The notes under the pieces: model-generated
What the model saw: the letters and a program-made list of their open reading frames with translations, nothing else
What the model was told of the DNA's origin: nothing
Database searches by the model: none
Position numbers and translations under genes: made by a program
Shown: positions 35,144 through 43,373 of the stretch, in pieces
How positions within the stretch are numbered: the stretch's first letter is position 1
Layout of the letters: the number at the start of each line of letters is the position of its first letter
Assembly: GCA_964623895.1 (NCBI GenBank)
Contig: CAZUWA010000002.1
Span: forward strand, 18,488 to 82,487
Origin: UBA11512 sp964623895
GTDB taxonomy: Bacteria > Bacillota > Clostridia > Oscillospirales > CAG-272
DNA length: 64,000 nt
Direction of reading: 5' to 3'

Positions 35144-36481
35144 ATGAATAAAAATGCAAAAGTAAGTTTTGTTTCGCTCGGATGCAGCAAAAACAAGGTC
35201 AATACCGAAGAGATGCTGTATTTGGTAAAGGAAGCGGGATATGAGATCGTTACCGAGGACATTGATGCCGACGTAGTGGTCATCAACAGTTGCGCTTTCA
35301 TCGAGAGCGCAAAAAAAGAGAGCATTGACACTATCTTGGATGTTGCGTGGCTGAAAGAAAATCGCCATTTAAAAGGAATCGTTGTGACAGGGTGTATGAG
35401 CGAACGCTATCGCGAACAGATCCTCGATGCGATGCCGGAAGTGGATGCTGTGATCGGCACGGGCAGTTATGATAAGGTCGTTGAAGCGATCGATTCCGTT
35501 TTGGAAGGGAAAAAGTATACTTCCTTTGAGGATAAGGATGTCTGTACGCTCGGAGGAAAACGTATTCTGACCGAAACCGGTTATTCTGCATATTTGAAGA
35601 TCGGTGAAGGATGTAATAACCGTTGTACTTACTGCGCTATTCCCCTCATTCGCGGTAAGTTCCGTTCAAGACCGATGGAAGAGTTGGTGGATGAAGCGAA
35701 GTGGTTGGACAGTCTCGGTGTAAAGGAGATCAACCTGATCGCACAGGACACTTCGATATACGGCATTGATCTGTACGGGGAGTACAAACTTGCGGAACTG
35801 ATCCAAAAGATCACAGCGGAAACAAATATTCCTTGGATTCGTGTTTTGTATTGCTATCCCGACAAGATCACAGACGAGTTGATCGAGGAATTCAGAAGCA
35901 ATCAGCGATTGGTGCACTATCTTGATCTGCCGATTCAACATATCAACGACGGTGTTTTAAAGGCGATGAACCGTCACGGAGACGGCGCGCTTATTAAAGA
36001 TACCATTGCACGCATCCGTTCGGCAGTACCGGATATCGTATTGCGCTCAACAGGTATCGTCGGGTTTCCGGGCGAGAGCGAAGAGGCATTTGAGGAATTC
36101 TGCGACTTCATCAAGGAAGTGAAATTTGACAAATTCGGTACTTTCCCTTATTCGAGAGAGGAAGATACCCCTGCATACGACCTTCCTTGCCAGATCGACG
36201 AGCAGGTCAAGCAGGATCGTCTTGATACCTTGATGGCGATCCAAATGGAGATCAGTGCCGAGAAGGCAAAGGAAAAAGTGGGGGATATTCTTGAAGTCAT
36301 GGTAGAAGGCTACGATCCCGTTTCCGAAGCGTGCTATGGCAGAAGTAAGGCGGATGCACCCGATATTGACGGAAAAGTTTTCTTTACTTCCGGCAAACGC
36401 TACACGGCGGGAGAGATCATCAAAGTGAAGATCACCGAGAGCATGGACTATGACTTGATCGGAGAAGCGTTGCCCTTTTGA
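35144..36481 (+). CDS. rimO: Ribosomal protein S12 methylthiotransferase
   Basis: A 445-residue radical SAM methylthiotransferase acting on Asp of S12. The N-terminal UPF0004 domain has VSFVSLGCSKNKVNTEEM with its Cys ligands and GCMSERY. The radical SAM cluster is GCNNRCTYCAIP (about 155-163). A C-terminal TRAM domain includes VMVEGYDP. MiaB is the close paralogue; LGCSKN plus the TRAM end fits RimO. GGAATTTTGGAAA precedes the ATG. Confidence 0.94.
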   Translation: MNKNAKVSFVSLGCSKNKVNTEEMLYLVKEAGYEIVTEDIDADVVVINSCAFIESAKKESIDTILDVAWLKENRHLKGIVVTGCMSERYREQILDAMPEVDAVIGTGSYDKVVEAIDSVLEGKKYTSFEDKDVCTLGGKRILTETGYSAYLKIGEGCNNRCTYCAIPLIRGKFRSRPMEELVDEAKWLDSLGVKEINLIAQDTSIYGIDLYGEYKLAELIQKITAETNIPWIRVLYCYPDKITDELIEEFRSNQRLVHYLDLPIQHINDGVLKAMNRHGDGALIKDTIARIRSAVPDIVLRSTGIVGFPGESEEAFEEFCDFIKEVKFDKFGTFPYSREEDTPAYDLPCQIDEQVKQDRLDTLMAIQMEISAEKAKEKVGDILEVMVEGYDPVSEACYGRSKADAPDIDGKVFFTSGKRYTAGEIIKVKITESMDYDLIGEALPF

Positions 36482-36547
36482 GGCGATAAAAGATTGTCGA
36501 TTTTTGTAAGATGATTATTTTGTTTTTACAAGAAAGGAATTACAGAT

Positions 36548-37447
36548 ATGACGCTTGTTATTCTTGCAGCGGGTATGGGCTCGCGCTACGGCGGATTGAA
36601 GCAGGTAGATGCGATGACGGAAAAAGGAGAAGCAATTCTCGATTTTTCGGTCTTTGATGCAAAAAGAGCCGGCTTTGACCGTGTTTGCTTTATCATTAAG
36701 AAGGAAATCGAAGAAGAATTCAAGGAGAAGGTCGGCAATAAGATCGCAGAACATATTGAAGTTGTCTATGCGTATCAAGCGCTTGACAAACTTCCTGATT
36801 GGTTCACTTTACCGGAAGATCGTGTCAAGCCTTGGGGAACGGCACATGCCCTTCTTTGCGCAAAAAATGAGATCGGAAACGATTTGATGATCGTTTTGAA
36901 TGCCGATGATTTCTACGGAAAAGAGACTTTCAGCGTGCTTGCTGATTTCTTGAAGACCGCAAGATCCGGTGAATTTGCGATGGCAGGCTACATTTTGAAA
37001 AACACCCTGACCGAAAACGGCAGTGTTTCGAGAGGTATTTGTATCACCGATGAAAACGGCTATTTAACAGAGATCAACGAGCGTACCAAGATCTACAAAA
37101 AGGCGGACGGAACGACCGTATATCAAGAAAACGGCAAAGAGATTCTCGTCGATGAAAACAGCATTGTTTCGATGAACTGTTGGGCATTCACAAGCGATAT
37201 TTTCGATCTTGCAGAAGAATATTTTGAAAAATTCTTAAAGGCACCGACGGATGATCCGTTAAAGAGAGAATTTTATCTTCCGTTCTGCGTGAACGAAGCA
37301 ATGCATGACGGGAAATGTACGGTTAAGGTCTTACCCGTTCCGGCTAAGTGGTACGGTGTGACTTATCCGGAGGATAAACCAAAGGTAGTTGCCTCTATTC
37401 GTGCCCTGATCGAAGCTGATGAATATCCAAACGGACTGTTTAAATAA
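36548..37447 (+). CDS. Sugar-1-phosphate nucleotidyltransferase (UTP-glucose-1-phosphate-like)
   Basis: A 299-residue NTP transferase. The nucleotide-binding start VILAAGMGSRYGGLKQ and the metal-binding Asp region MIVLNADDFYG are clear. The length and PWGTAHALLCA suit enzymes that activate hexose-1-phosphate for surface polymers. The exact sugar and nucleotide cannot be told. A phosphoglucomutase (51.5-53.2 kb) could supply substrate, which is an inference. AAGAAAGGAATTAC precedes the ATG. Confidence 0.8.
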   Translation: MTLVILAAGMGSRYGGLKQVDAMTEKGEAILDFSVFDAKRAGFDRVCFIIKKEIEEEFKEKVGNKIAEHIEVVYAYQALDKLPDWFTLPEDRVKPWGTAHALLCAKNEIGNDLMIVLNADDFYGKETFSVLADFLKTARSGEFAMAGYILKNTLTENGSVSRGICITDENGYLTEINERTKIYKKADGTTVYQENGKEILVDENSIVSMNCWAFTSDIFDLAEEYFEKFLKAPTDDPLKREFYLPFCVNEAMHDGKCTVKVLPVPAKWYGVTYPEDKPKVVASIRALIEADEYPNGLFK

Positions 37448-37448
37448 T

Positions 37449-37976
37449 ATGACGGGCGTGAAAGAACGCCTTGCGCAGTATTTGATCTTCAAAAAGGAAA
37501 AGATCACCTTTGCCGAGTCCTGCACCGCAGGGTTGCTTTCCGCGACTTTCTGTACCGTTCCCGGTGTTTCCGCGGTTTATGACGGTGGCATCTGCAGTTA
37601 TGCCAATGAAGTCAAGGAGCACTTTTTGGGTGTTCCGAAGGATGTTCTGTTGACCGACGGCGCAGTGAGCGCACGCTGTGCCGAAGCGATGGCACGGGGA
37701 GCGGCAAAACTCTTCTCTGCAGACATGGCGATCTCGGTAACGGGTATTGCGGGTCCGGGCGGCGGAAGTACGGAAAAGCCGGTCGGAACGGTCTATTTTG
37801 CTTGCTTTTATAAAGGAAGGGTCAATGTACGGCACTGCCTTTTTGAGGGTGACAGACAGGCGGTCAGAGAGCAGAGCGTCGAAAAAGCATTTGCACTGGC
37901 ACTTGAGACGGCGGAAGTGCCGCCCGATGAGGAAAGGCGCGGTCTTGATAATGGAAAAAATTCTGATTTGCAGTGA
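37449..37976 (+). CDS. pncC: Nicotinamide-nucleotide amidase / CinA C-terminal domain protein
   Basis: A 175-residue stand-alone CinA C-terminal domain. Catalytic motif TFAESCTAGLL and the GIAGPGGGSTEKPVGTVY loop are present. PncC deamidates NMN to NaMN. The usual N-terminal MoCF-like domain of CinA is missing. I used ATG 37449, just after the preceding stop; an in-gene ATG at 37419 is possible. Its 3' end overlaps the HAD gene by 26 bases. CinA is often found near recA in Bacillota, as here (about 3 kb). Confidence 0.88.
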   Translation: MTGVKERLAQYLIFKKEKITFAESCTAGLLSATFCTVPGVSAVYDGGICSYANEVKEHFLGVPKDVLLTDGAVSARCAEAMARGAAKLFSADMAISVTGIAGPGGGSTEKPVGTVYFACFYKGRVNVRHCLFEGDRQAVREQSVEKAFALALETAEVPPDEERRGLDNGKNSDLQ

Positions 37977-38721
37977 TTTTGACGGCACGGTCGGCGGTTC
38001 TTCCGAGCGGTTGGCGCATGATCTTGAAATGATCGAAAGGCTTCGCACTGCAGGGCATCTTTTCGGTTTGGTCAGCGGACGAAATGCCGCAGGACTGCGG
38101 TGGGTACGGGAAAAATATGCCATTCCGGTCGATTTTCTGATGTCCAGTAGCGGCGGAAGTTGTCATATCGACGGAGAATTGCTCTTTTCCGTCGATGCAG
38201 GTGCGGCGCTCGTCTATCCGTTGGCGGAATTTCTTATGAAACGCGGCTCGGGGATGGTCGTTGTCAACCATGCGGACGGTGCAGATTTTCTTTATTATCG
38301 TCATAGCGACGGAAGGGAAGATTGGTTGATGCCGCGTAGCAAATGGCAGGATCTCGCGCGTCCTTTTCCGCAGGTCTCCGGATATTTTAAAGATTACTCT
38401 GCCTGTCGTGCGGTGGGTGACGAAATGGAGCGCCTGTTCCCGACTTTAACGGCTTTGCCGAATGACGACTGTTTAGATATCGTGCCGAAAGGTAGCAATA
38501 AAGCGGTCGGTATTGCGCGATTGGCAATGTATTACGGCATCAAAAAGGAAAACATTTTCACTGTCGGGGATAATTTCAACGATTTACATATGTTGGACTC
38601 CTATAACAGTTTTGTTGTGGAAAACGCACCGGATGAGGTGAAAAAACATGCCACTGTCGGTATTACCCCTTCGGTTGGCAATATGATCGAACAAATATTA
38701 AAAACGAGATGTTCCGGTTAG
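37951..38721 (+). CDS. HAD-superfamily hydrolase, Cof-type (IIB)
   Basis: A 256-residue phosphatase. Motif I is ICSDFDGTVGG at the N-terminus (nucleophile Asp), motif II is around LMSSSGGS, and motif III/IV is KAVGIARLAMYYGI...VGDNFNDLHML. Substrate is unknown; sugar phosphates are common for this class. The start ATG at 37951 gives motif I at residue 8; upstream extension in that frame is an overlap with pncC. The stop codon lies in the loop of the following terminator. Confidence 0.85.
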   Translation: MEKILICSDFDGTVGGSSERLAHDLEMIERLRTAGHLFGLVSGRNAAGLRWVREKYAIPVDFLMSSSGGSCHIDGELLFSVDAGAALVYPLAEFLMKRGSGMVVVNHADGADFLYYRHSDGREDWLMPRSKWQDLARPFPQVSGYFKDYSACRAVGDEMERLFPTLTALPNDDCLDIVPKGSNKAVGIARLAMYYGIKKENIFTVGDNFNDLHMLDSYNSFVVENAPDEVKKHATVGITPSVGNMIEQILKTRCSG

Positions 38722-38738
38722 GAACACCTCGTTTTTTT
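38701..38738 (+). terminator. Rho-independent terminator
   Basis: AAAACGAG-A-TGTTCC-GGTTA-GGAACA-C-CTCGTTTTTTT. It carries the HAD stop codon in the loop. Confidence 0.85.
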
Positions 38739-38820
38739 GATGAATTATGCCAATCTTTTAAAGGATTGCCGGCTCTTAACCTTGCTATCTTTAAAAAATC
38801 GGACGAAAACTTTAATATGG

Positions 38821-38848
38821 GAAAAGTTTGCGGTTTTAAAGGCAGAAC
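38821..38848. repeat. Dispersed repeat, partial copy
   Basis: GAAAAGTTTGCGG-TTTTAAAGGCAGAAC resembles the second half of the copy at 25468-25507. It lies in the HAD-asd gap and runs close to the asd stop. Confidence 0.35.
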
Positions 38849-38857
38849 TTCCGGTAC

Positions 38858-39859
38858 TCACTTGATCAACAATTGTGCGATCTGTACGGCGTTGGCAGCG
38901 GCGCCTTTACGGATCTGATCGCCGCAACAGAAAAGGTTTAGCCCGTTTTCTTCCGTGAGGTCCTCTCTGATCCTGCCGACATATACGGTGTCAATGCCGG
39001 TGTTGTGTAACGGCATCGGATAAACGGCGGCGTTGGTATCATTTGCAAGAGCAACTCCGTTTGCCGCACCGATCGCAGTGATCGCTTCGTCAACGGTGAC
39101 CTTTCTCTCGGTCACGATAGTAGCAGAGATAGAATGGGAGCGCATGACCGGCACTCTGACGCAGGTACAGGAGACCTTCATCTCTGGCAGATGTAAAATC
39201 TTTCTGCCTTCGTTCTGCAATTTCATTTCTTCGCTTGTATAGCCGTTTTCTCCCGCGGAACCAATGGCCGGGATAAGGTTGAAGGCGATCGGGTAGGCGA
39301 ATGTATTGTTTTTCAGTTCTTCCCCTTTGACATAGGAAGCAACCTGATCCTCCAAGTCTTTGATGCCGCCGACACCTGCACCGGATACGGCTTGGTAGGT
39401 AGATACGACCATTTTTTTGATAGGGGAGACCTTTGCAATCGGTGCGACTGCCATTAAAGTGATGATGGTCGAACAGTTGGGATTGGAGATGATTCCATGA
39501 TGATTTTTGACGTCCTCGCCGTTGATCTCCGGTACTACCAACGGCACATCGTGATCAAGACGGAAAGCGGAGGAGTTGTCGATAAAGACTGCGCCCGCCT
39601 TGACGATAGCAGAAGCGAAACGCTTGGCAATGTCGTTTTCAGCAGCGCCCAAGACGATATCGCATCCTTCAAAAGCGATATCGGTCGCTTCTTTGATAGT
39701 AACTTCTTTTCCCTTAAAGGGTATGGTCTTTCCCGCACTTCTTGCCGATGCAAGTGGCAGAAGCTCGCCGACCGGAAAATTATATTCCTCTAAAATGGAG
39801 ATCATCTCTCTGCCGACTGCACCGGTGGCGCCGAGTACGGCAACTTTATACTGTTTCAT
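38858..39859 (-). CDS. asd: Aspartate-semialdehyde dehydrogenase
   Basis: A 333-residue dehydrogenase for the lysine/threonine/methionine and diaminopimelate route. NADP-binding VAVLGATGAVGREMISIL at the N-terminus; the catalytic Cys is in GIISNPNCSTI; RVPVMRSHS is the substrate-binding region. It feeds the dipicolinate pathway (dpaAB) through dihydrodipicolinate. It has its own promoter and a GAGGTAAC site. It is a single gene here, without dapA, dapB or an aspartokinase. Confidence 0.95.
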   Translation of the reverse strand: MKQYKVAVLGATGAVGREMISILEEYNFPVGELLPLASARSAGKTIPFKGKEVTIKEATDIAFEGCDIVLGAAENDIAKRFASAIVKAGAVFIDNSSAFRLDHDVPLVVPEINGEDVKNHHGIISNPNCSTIITLMAVAPIAKVSPIKKMVVSTYQAVSGAGVGGIKDLEDQVASYVKGEELKNNTFAYPIAFNLIPAIGSAGENGYTSEEMKLQNEGRKILHLPEMKVSCTCVRVPVMRSHSISATIVTERKVTVDEAITAIGAANGVALANDTNAAVYPMPLHNTGIDTVYVGRIREDLTEENGLNLFCCGDQIRKGAAANAVQIAQLLIK

Positions 39860-39880
39860 TTTGTTACCTCATTTCTATAT

Positions 39881-39909
39881 AGTATATGCAAATCCTTCCG
39901 AAATGTCAA
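39881..39909 (-). promoter_or_regulatory. Promoter of asd
   Basis: On the - strand TTGACA (39909-39904), 17-base spacer, TATACT (39886-39881), 22 bases before the ATG. Confidence 0.8.
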
Positions 39910-40068
39910 TTCCTCCTCATGATACCACAATCGCGGAAAAAATGCAACAGAAATCTTATAAAATATTGGAAGACTCGTTCATTTCTTCCGAATTTTCATA
40001 TAATTGTTGCTTGCAAGAAGGGATAAAAAATGTTATTCTCAATAAAAAGCGGAAACGAGGTGCTTCTG

Positions 40069-40332
40069 ATGTTTAAAATTATTCAAAGAGGGTATCGGTA
40101 CATAGAAAAAAGAAAGGCGGTGCTACCGCAGTTCTTCTTTCACAGCGGCGCGGCAATAACGATCCTGCTGTTGCTTTACACTTTGTTTGATCTGTGCATT
40201 ACTTTGGAGCATGGAGTATTTGCGGATCTTCAAGAACGGATCGTCCCACTCTTGGAGCACGCGCTCGTTTGCGGAATTATTCAAATGGGTACTGCGGCTT
40301 TAATGCGTAGTATATCAGACACTTCACGATAG
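40069..40332 (+). CDS. Small membrane protein of unknown function
   Basis: An 87-residue protein with a basic N-terminus (RGYRYIEKRKA), one long hydrophobic segment (about 22-48, GAAITILLLLYTLFDLCI) and a second weaker one near the C-terminus (HALVCGIIQMGTAAL). I chose the ATG at 40069 because GAGGTG lies six bases upstream; the frame could begin at 40030. No family recognised. It stands alone between asd (-) and the next lipoprotein gene. Confidence 0.6.
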   Translation: MFKIIQRGYRYIEKRKAVLPQFFFHSGAAITILLLLYTLFDLCITLEHGVFADLQERIVPLLEHALVCGIIQMGTAALMRSISDTSR

Positions 40333-40377
40333 GTTTTTACTTTTTTTATATAATTTGGCGTTTTTTTCAAAAAAGTC

Positions 40378-40406
40378 TTGACAAAAACAAAATAATATGA
40401 CATAAT
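40378..40406 (+). promoter_or_regulatory. Promoter of the second solute-binding lipoprotein gene
   Basis: TTGACA (40378-40383), 17-base spacer, CATAAT (40401-40406), followed by an AGGAGG ribosome site. Confidence 0.75.
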
Positions 40407-40433
40407 GACAAAAAAAGTTAGGAGGAAATCCAA

Positions 40434-42026
40434 ATGAAAGTGTTTTACAGAATATTGGCGATACTATTGGTGATGTTGTCTGTTTTTTCCTTTGTTGCGT
40501 GCAGTGGTAAAAGAAAAACGAATACATCAGACAGCAACCCCACAAACGAACCTGTGCCCTCTGAAAGTGCTGAACCGACCGAGACGCCACCTTGTGAAGG
40601 AGCGTATTTTAATGGGGAAACGGTAAAGTTCTTTGTCAATGTTGGTCAGGATCGTTCGGCAGAACGGTCGATCGCAATCGGAGAGGATGACGATCCCACT
40701 TATGAAGTCAATGTCATGACGAATGAACGAAACAAATTGGTGGAAGAAGCGCTGAATGTGAAGATCGAACTTGCAGGTACTTGCAGCATGCAGGGGGCGG
40801 ATGATGTTTTAAAGCCCATTCTGCAGTCTCATATCTATACTTATGATGTTGTTTGCCTGTATCAATACTTTGACTTGGGTCTTGCTCTCGGCGATACGGT
40901 CGGTAGCTTTTACAACTACTCCAATATGCTTGCAGACGTCACCAATTACATCAATTTAGATGCAAAATATTGGTCGCAGGCAGTGTACAATACCCTTTCG
41001 CTGAACGATACCGGCTTTTTCTTGACCGGCGATCTGGCGCAGTCCTATGTCGGTGCGATCTACGTTTCCTATGTGAATGCGAGATTGTGGAATGAATATG
41101 CCGAAAAGATCAGTACCCTTGAGAACAATCCGAAAGGATATACAAGTATTTATGATATTGTCAATAACGGATATTGGACGCTTGACCTTTGGATGGAATT
41201 GGCTGATATGGCGTACATTGACAGCAATTCCAACGATAAGAAGGATTATACCGATCAAGCGGGACTGATCAGTTATGATAATGACATAAACAACCTCACT
41301 CCCAATATGCTAGCTTGCGGCTCGGGCATCATCTATTCGAAATTGGATGAAGTGGGCAAACCGGTGATCAACATTTACAATCAAAAGAACCTGGCGTTCG
41401 CGGAGAAACTTTATCAGTTATATGTTGAATCTGATACCGTAAGTTTTACGATGCCCAAAAACGAGGATGGAGATACCATGCATATTATGGAGATCTTCGC
41501 CAATTGCAACGCTCTGCTTGCTACTAGCAAACTGGATAGTGCGGAGTATTATCTGTCGGATATGAAGGATGATTTTTATGTCATGCCGCTTCCGATGTTT
41601 GATCACGACCAGTATGATCCGGAGTCTGCTTCCCGAGGATACAAAACACAGTTGCACGATTCACTGACACAATTTGCAATTTGCAAGGATATTGGCGATG
41701 AGCGTATTCCGGTCGTGACTGCAACGATGGAACTGATGGCATTCTATTCAAAGCAGTTGGTCACTCCTGCATACTATGACAAGGCGATAAAAGATCGTTA
41801 CACCAGAAGCCCACAGGATGCGGCAATCGTTGACATGATCAGAGAAGGGGTTTATACCGATTTTGCGACTGCGTGGTCATCAAGGCTTGGCAATATTACA
41901 TGGCATTTCAGAAATAACTATGACAGCAGAAACCGTGCTGCGGAATTGAAAAAACTTGGTGGTACCGCTTCATATCAGATGAAAACACTGATGAAGGAAC
42001 TTGAAGAAGCATTCTGGGTAGAATGA
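40434..42026 (+). CDS. Extracellular solute-binding lipoprotein (family 1-like)
   Basis: A 530-residue secreted lipoprotein. The lipobox is FSFVACSG, followed by a Ser/Thr/Pro/Glu-rich linker (about 25-60). The mature part resembles sugar- or oligosaccharide-binding proteins, with a C-lobe pattern (KQLVTPAYYDKAIKDRYTRS and FATAWSSRLG). No permease or ATPase is adjacent, so this is an orphan binder like the one at 13.6-15.5 kb. The ATG has a textbook AGGAGG site. The gene stands between its own promoter and a strong terminator. Confidence 0.8.
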   Translation: MKVFYRILAILLVMLSVFSFVACSGKRKTNTSDSNPTNEPVPSESAEPTETPPCEGAYFNGETVKFFVNVGQDRSAERSIAIGEDDDPTYEVNVMTNERNKLVEEALNVKIELAGTCSMQGADDVLKPILQSHIYTYDVVCLYQYFDLGLALGDTVGSFYNYSNMLADVTNYINLDAKYWSQAVYNTLSLNDTGFFLTGDLAQSYVGAIYVSYVNARLWNEYAEKISTLENNPKGYTSIYDIVNNGYWTLDLWMELADMAYIDSNSNDKKDYTDQAGLISYDNDINNLTPNMLACGSGIIYSKLDEVGKPVINIYNQKNLAFAEKLYQLYVESDTVSFTMPKNEDGDTMHIMEIFANCNALLATSKLDSAEYYLSDMKDDFYVMPLPMFDHDQYDPESASRGYKTQLHDSLTQFAICKDIGDERIPVVTATMELMAFYSKQLVTPAYYDKAIKDRYTRSPQDAAIVDMIREGVYTDFATAWSSRLGNITWHFRNNYDSRNRAAELKKLGGTASYQMKTLMKELEEAFWVE

Positions 42027-42063
42027 TTAAAGGTACGATCGGCTATGAATTTAAGAAATCAAA

Positions 42064-42111
42064 TAAAAAAGGGTGTTAAAAAGTCATTTTGACTTTTTAA
42101 CACCCTTTTTT
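42064..42111. terminator. Long bidirectional terminator
   Basis: AAAAAGGGTGTTAAAAAGTC pairs perfectly with GACTTTTTAACACCCTTTTT around a five-base loop. Convergent genes end on both sides. Confidence 0.92.
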
Positions 42112-43129
42112 ACTGTTTAATTTCCGTCAAGACGATGAAACCGTCTTTTCCGTTTGAAAGAACGCTATAGTTTTGGTCGTTCGGAACGGGTACGCGGGTA
42201 GTGCCGTTCAGGTTTGCTTTCACATAATAAAGTTGATAGTTTTTTGCGGTATCGCCCGAACCTGAAGTGATCGTCAGGCGCTTGTTGTAATTATAACCTT
42301 TGACATCCTCAAAAAAGTCTTCTAACGAAAGATCGTTTGCCATGATATATTCGGCATAGGGCACGCCGACGTAGCGTAAATGCCATGCGGATGCTGTCAG
42401 ATCTGTGGCTTTGGTGTCTCCGATAATGTCGGGTGTGATCAAACCGTATTTTCCGCAGACCTCCCTTAAATAATTTGCTTGTTCGGCTGAGTATTGGAAA
42501 CCTTTTCCGCCATTGTTGAAGCGAAAATCAATGCTGTAACCGGTGGCATGATCGCTGTGAGAAATATCGGTACATTCTTTGTCGGGACACTGAATGTAAT
42601 TGCCTTGAATCTTGGTGTCGTAACCTGTGAGAAGCAGAAGCTGATGGCGTCCTTCGGTCTCGTCTTTAAAATGCTCGTTCAGGTCTTTTTGAAGTGCAGA
42701 GAGTGCAGAATACAGCTCCGGTGCGACCTTGACGTTGCCTGCAAGCGCCATACCGTTTCGATTTGAAAAGATGATTTCTGTCAGATTTCCTACGGTGCTT
42801 GGCGCAAAAGGATGCTCTGCGTCTACCGTGGACAAGAGATCGAAGGAGAACAACTGCTCGAGTGTGAAATCTAAATATTCGGTCGCGGCAGGCAGGGATG
42901 GCGTCGGCTCGGCTGTTCCGAAGGACAGAGAGGGTGTTGGTTCGGCAGTCAGAGACTGATTTGGTGTTTTGCTTGCACCGGAAGACTGCGAAGGATCGGG
43001 CGCTTCGTGAAAACGAACAAAAACAAGTGCGACAATCAGCGCCACGACAAGAAGAAGCGCGGCTGTCAACAGATAGATCGTCGTATAGCGATGATGGATC
43101 TCTTGGGATCGGCGTGTGCTTTGACTCAT
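42110..43129 (-). CDS. D-alanyl-D-alanine carboxypeptidase, VanY/M15B type
   Basis: A 339-residue membrane-anchored zinc peptidase that trims peptidoglycan stem peptides. There is a basic N-terminus, one membrane helix (about 19-38), then a Ser/Pro/Thr/Glu linker with two near-identical TAEPTPSL units. The M15 metal site is SHSDHATGYSIDF (HxxxxxxD) and the second motif is SAWHLRYVGV. The region after it is an extra C-terminal domain (about 90 residues) of unknown role. GGAG six bases before ATG 43129 chose this start over 43162. Confidence 0.85.
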   Translation of the reverse strand: MSQSTRRSQEIHHRYTTIYLLTAALLLVVALIVALVFVRFHEAPDPSQSSGASKTPNQSLTAEPTPSLSFGTAEPTPSLPAATEYLDFTLEQLFSFDLLSTVDAEHPFAPSTVGNLTEIIFSNRNGMALAGNVKVAPELYSALSALQKDLNEHFKDETEGRHQLLLLTGYDTKIQGNYIQCPDKECTDISHSDHATGYSIDFRFNNGGKGFQYSAEQANYLREVCGKYGLITPDIIGDTKATDLTASAWHLRYVGVPYAEYIMANDLSLEDFFEDVKGYNYNKRLTITSGSGDTAKNYQLYYVKANLNGTTRVPVPNDQNYSVLSNGKDGFIVLTEIKQ

Positions 43130-43269
43130 AGTAATCTCCATTCCGCCGCTCTGCAGCGACATTTGTAATAGGATCCGACCGTGTTTTGCTTTGCAAAAAA
43201 TCGAATCGGGCTTGTTTTTTATTGATGTAATTGTCGTGTGATCTCAAGAAGGTCTTTCTCTTCTTCCTT

Positions 43270-43278
43270 ATTGTAGCA
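43270..43278 (-). promoter_or_regulatory. Possible extended -10 element upstream of the VanY-like gene
   Basis: TGC-TACAAT on the - strand; the -35 (TTTTAT) is poor. About 140 bases before the start. Confidence 0.35.
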
Positions 43279-43325
43279 CATTTTCCGAAATAATAAAAGA
43301 GATTTTCAAAAAATGTTTTGTTTTT

Positions 43326-43365
43326 TAGAAAAAAGCACGGCAAGCGTGTGCCTGCCGTGTTTAAA
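43326..43365 (-). terminator. Rho-independent terminator of the trigger-factor-like lipoprotein gene
   Basis: On the - strand CACGGCA-GGCACACGCT-TGCCGTG followed by CTTTTTTCT. Confidence 0.8.
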
Positions 43366-43373
43366 AAATATCT

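Noticed and set aside
37747..37950. 68-residue N-terminal extension of the HAD phosphatase
   Set aside because: Lies inside pncC in another frame; HAD motif I starts right after ATG 37951.
38709..38918. 69-codon + strand frame after the HAD gene
   Set aside because: Begins inside the terminator and overlaps asd; no coding features.
41950..41965. GGTGGTACCGC resembling a T-box antiterminator bulge
   Set aside because: Inside the solute-binding protein coding sequence and without a T-box leader.
42666..43343. 225-codon - strand frame
   Set aside because: Overlaps the VanY-like gene in another frame; Arg/Cys/Ser-rich shadow translation with no motif.
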